A stretch of 13,346 nt of DNA from an uncultured Oscillospiraceae bacterium (GTDB lineage: Bacteria; Bacillota; Clostridia; Oscillospirales; Oscillospiraceae), in contig CAKSWM010000014.1 in NCBI GenBank assembly GCA_934511545.1, positions 1 through 13,346 of the forward strand, read 5' to 3'. Each line of letters opens with the position of its first letter. Position 1 is the stretch's first letter. The notes beneath the pieces were generated by a model. That model saw only the letters and a program-made list of their open reading frames with translations. It did not search any database and had not been told where the DNA came from. This document shows, in pieces, positions 12,939-13,346 of the stretch. Position numbers and translations under genes: made by a program.

Positions 12939-13346
12939 TTACCAACCGTAATCGCCGGGATCGGACCAGGGATCGTAGTCGTCGTAGTAATCATAGTAAT
13001 CGTCATCATAGTCCCATCCCCAGTCGTTGGACTCGTAATACTGGTCGCCGTCGATGTAATAATCGTCGCCATAGCCGATGAAAACATCCTCATATCCGTT
13101 CCAGTACCAGACGTCGCCGTCCTCGTCATACCAGTAATATGTATCGCCGTAATCGCCCGTGTCGCTCCAGTGTCCGCCGGCAGCGTCGCCGCTTGCCGTC
13201 TTTGGCGCCGTGCTCCAGTCTCCGCCGAACGTCGCTGTGTCGAGCATATTGCAGGCCAGATCATAATAATTCTGGATTCGGTTTTCAAGGCTTATGATAT
13301 TTGCAACGAGAGCATATCCTCCGGGTCCGGCATAGCGCAGAATAAA
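12939..13346 (-). CDS. Unrecognised protein with Asp/Tyr/Trp-rich C-terminal tail (5' end outside window)
   Basis: I do not recognise this gene. The reading frame is open to the right edge, so the visible 135 residues are the C-terminal part; the first ATG in the window (13247) is probably internal, because the 33 codons before it are ordinary coding sequence (RYAGPGGYALVANIISLENR, then IQNYYDLACN). That part looks helical and amphipathic. From about residue 50 to the end (86 residues) there is no Lys or Arg. By hand count that tail has 23 Asp, 18 Tyr and 8 Trp, with many Gly; DDD-YY-D-YY-DD is its densest run. No membrane segment or known motif is visible. Such tails can bind metal ions or cell-envelope polymers, but this is a guess. 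A strong terminator follows, supporting a real, separately transcribed gene. Confidence 0.7.
   Translation of the reverse strand, partial: FILRYAGPGGYALVANIISLENRIQNYYDLACNMLDTATFGGDWSTAPKTASGDAAGGHWSDTGDYGDTYYWYDEDGDVWYWNGYEDVFIGYGDDYYIDGDQYYESNDWGWDYDDDYYDYYDDYDPWSDPGDYGW

Noticed and set aside
12932..13288. Thr/Ile/Met-rich minus-strand open frame overlapping the acidic-tail gene
   Set aside because: It is the neighbouring frame of GAT/TAT-rich codons; the Asp/Tyr frame is open to the window edge and has an ordinary coding section before the tail.

Overview
The window looks like chromosomal DNA of a spore-forming, strictly anaerobic member of the Clostridia, probably an Oscillospiraceae/Ruminococcaceae-type gut lineage. 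The pointers are a spoIIR gene (confined to endospore formers), a V/A-type ATPase operon, the methylerythritol-phosphate gene ispE, the archaeal-type phosphoglycerate mutase homologue common in anaerobes, and a YtrA-type GntR/ABC module. Ribosome binding sites are of the GGAGG kind. The lineage call is inference from gene content only.

Layout. (1) Positions 1-6582, minus strand: a tightly packed V-type ATPase operon in the order stalk G/H, C, I, K, F, E, A, then the first few codons of B, which runs off the left edge. Its promoter lies at 6602-6630. (2) Positions 6760-8855, plus strand: a divergent two-gene operon of an archaeal-type cofactor-independent phosphoglycerate mutase homologue (possibly the proposed homoserine kinase branch) and ispE, joined by an ATGA overlap and closed by a hairpin. 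(3) Positions 8939-9550, plus: spoIIR, whose probable forespore sigma-F promoter is embedded in that hairpin. (4) Positions 12679-9540, minus: a three-gene module of GntR/YtrA-type repressor, ABC ATPase and ABC-2-like permease with a large C-terminal extracytoplasmic domain. It has a clear sigma-A promoter and an inverted-repeat operator. Its last gene runs tail to tail into spoIIR with an 11-bp overlap. (5) Positions 13346-12939, minus: the 3' end of an unrecognised gene whose protein ends in an extreme Asp/Tyr/Trp/Gly-rich tail, closed by a strong terminator.

How the parts work together. The V-ATPase genes build a membrane ion pump or ATP synthase: A/B catalytic head, E/G peripheral stalk, C/F central parts, I/K membrane motor. 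The phosphoglycerate mutase homologue and ispE are housekeeping carbon and isoprenoid metabolism. SpoIIR signals from the forespore to the mother cell. The GntR/ABC set is a self-regulated, envelope-stress-like transporter.

No mobile element, CRISPR array, tRNA or rRNA was seen, and there is no gene-free stretch over 300 bases. I did not find a wholly new system. The points most worth checking are the promoter-in-terminator arrangement before spoIIR, the signal-peptide-like N-terminal half of subunit K, the G8 tract at the ATPase/permease junction, and the acidic-aromatic tail protein.
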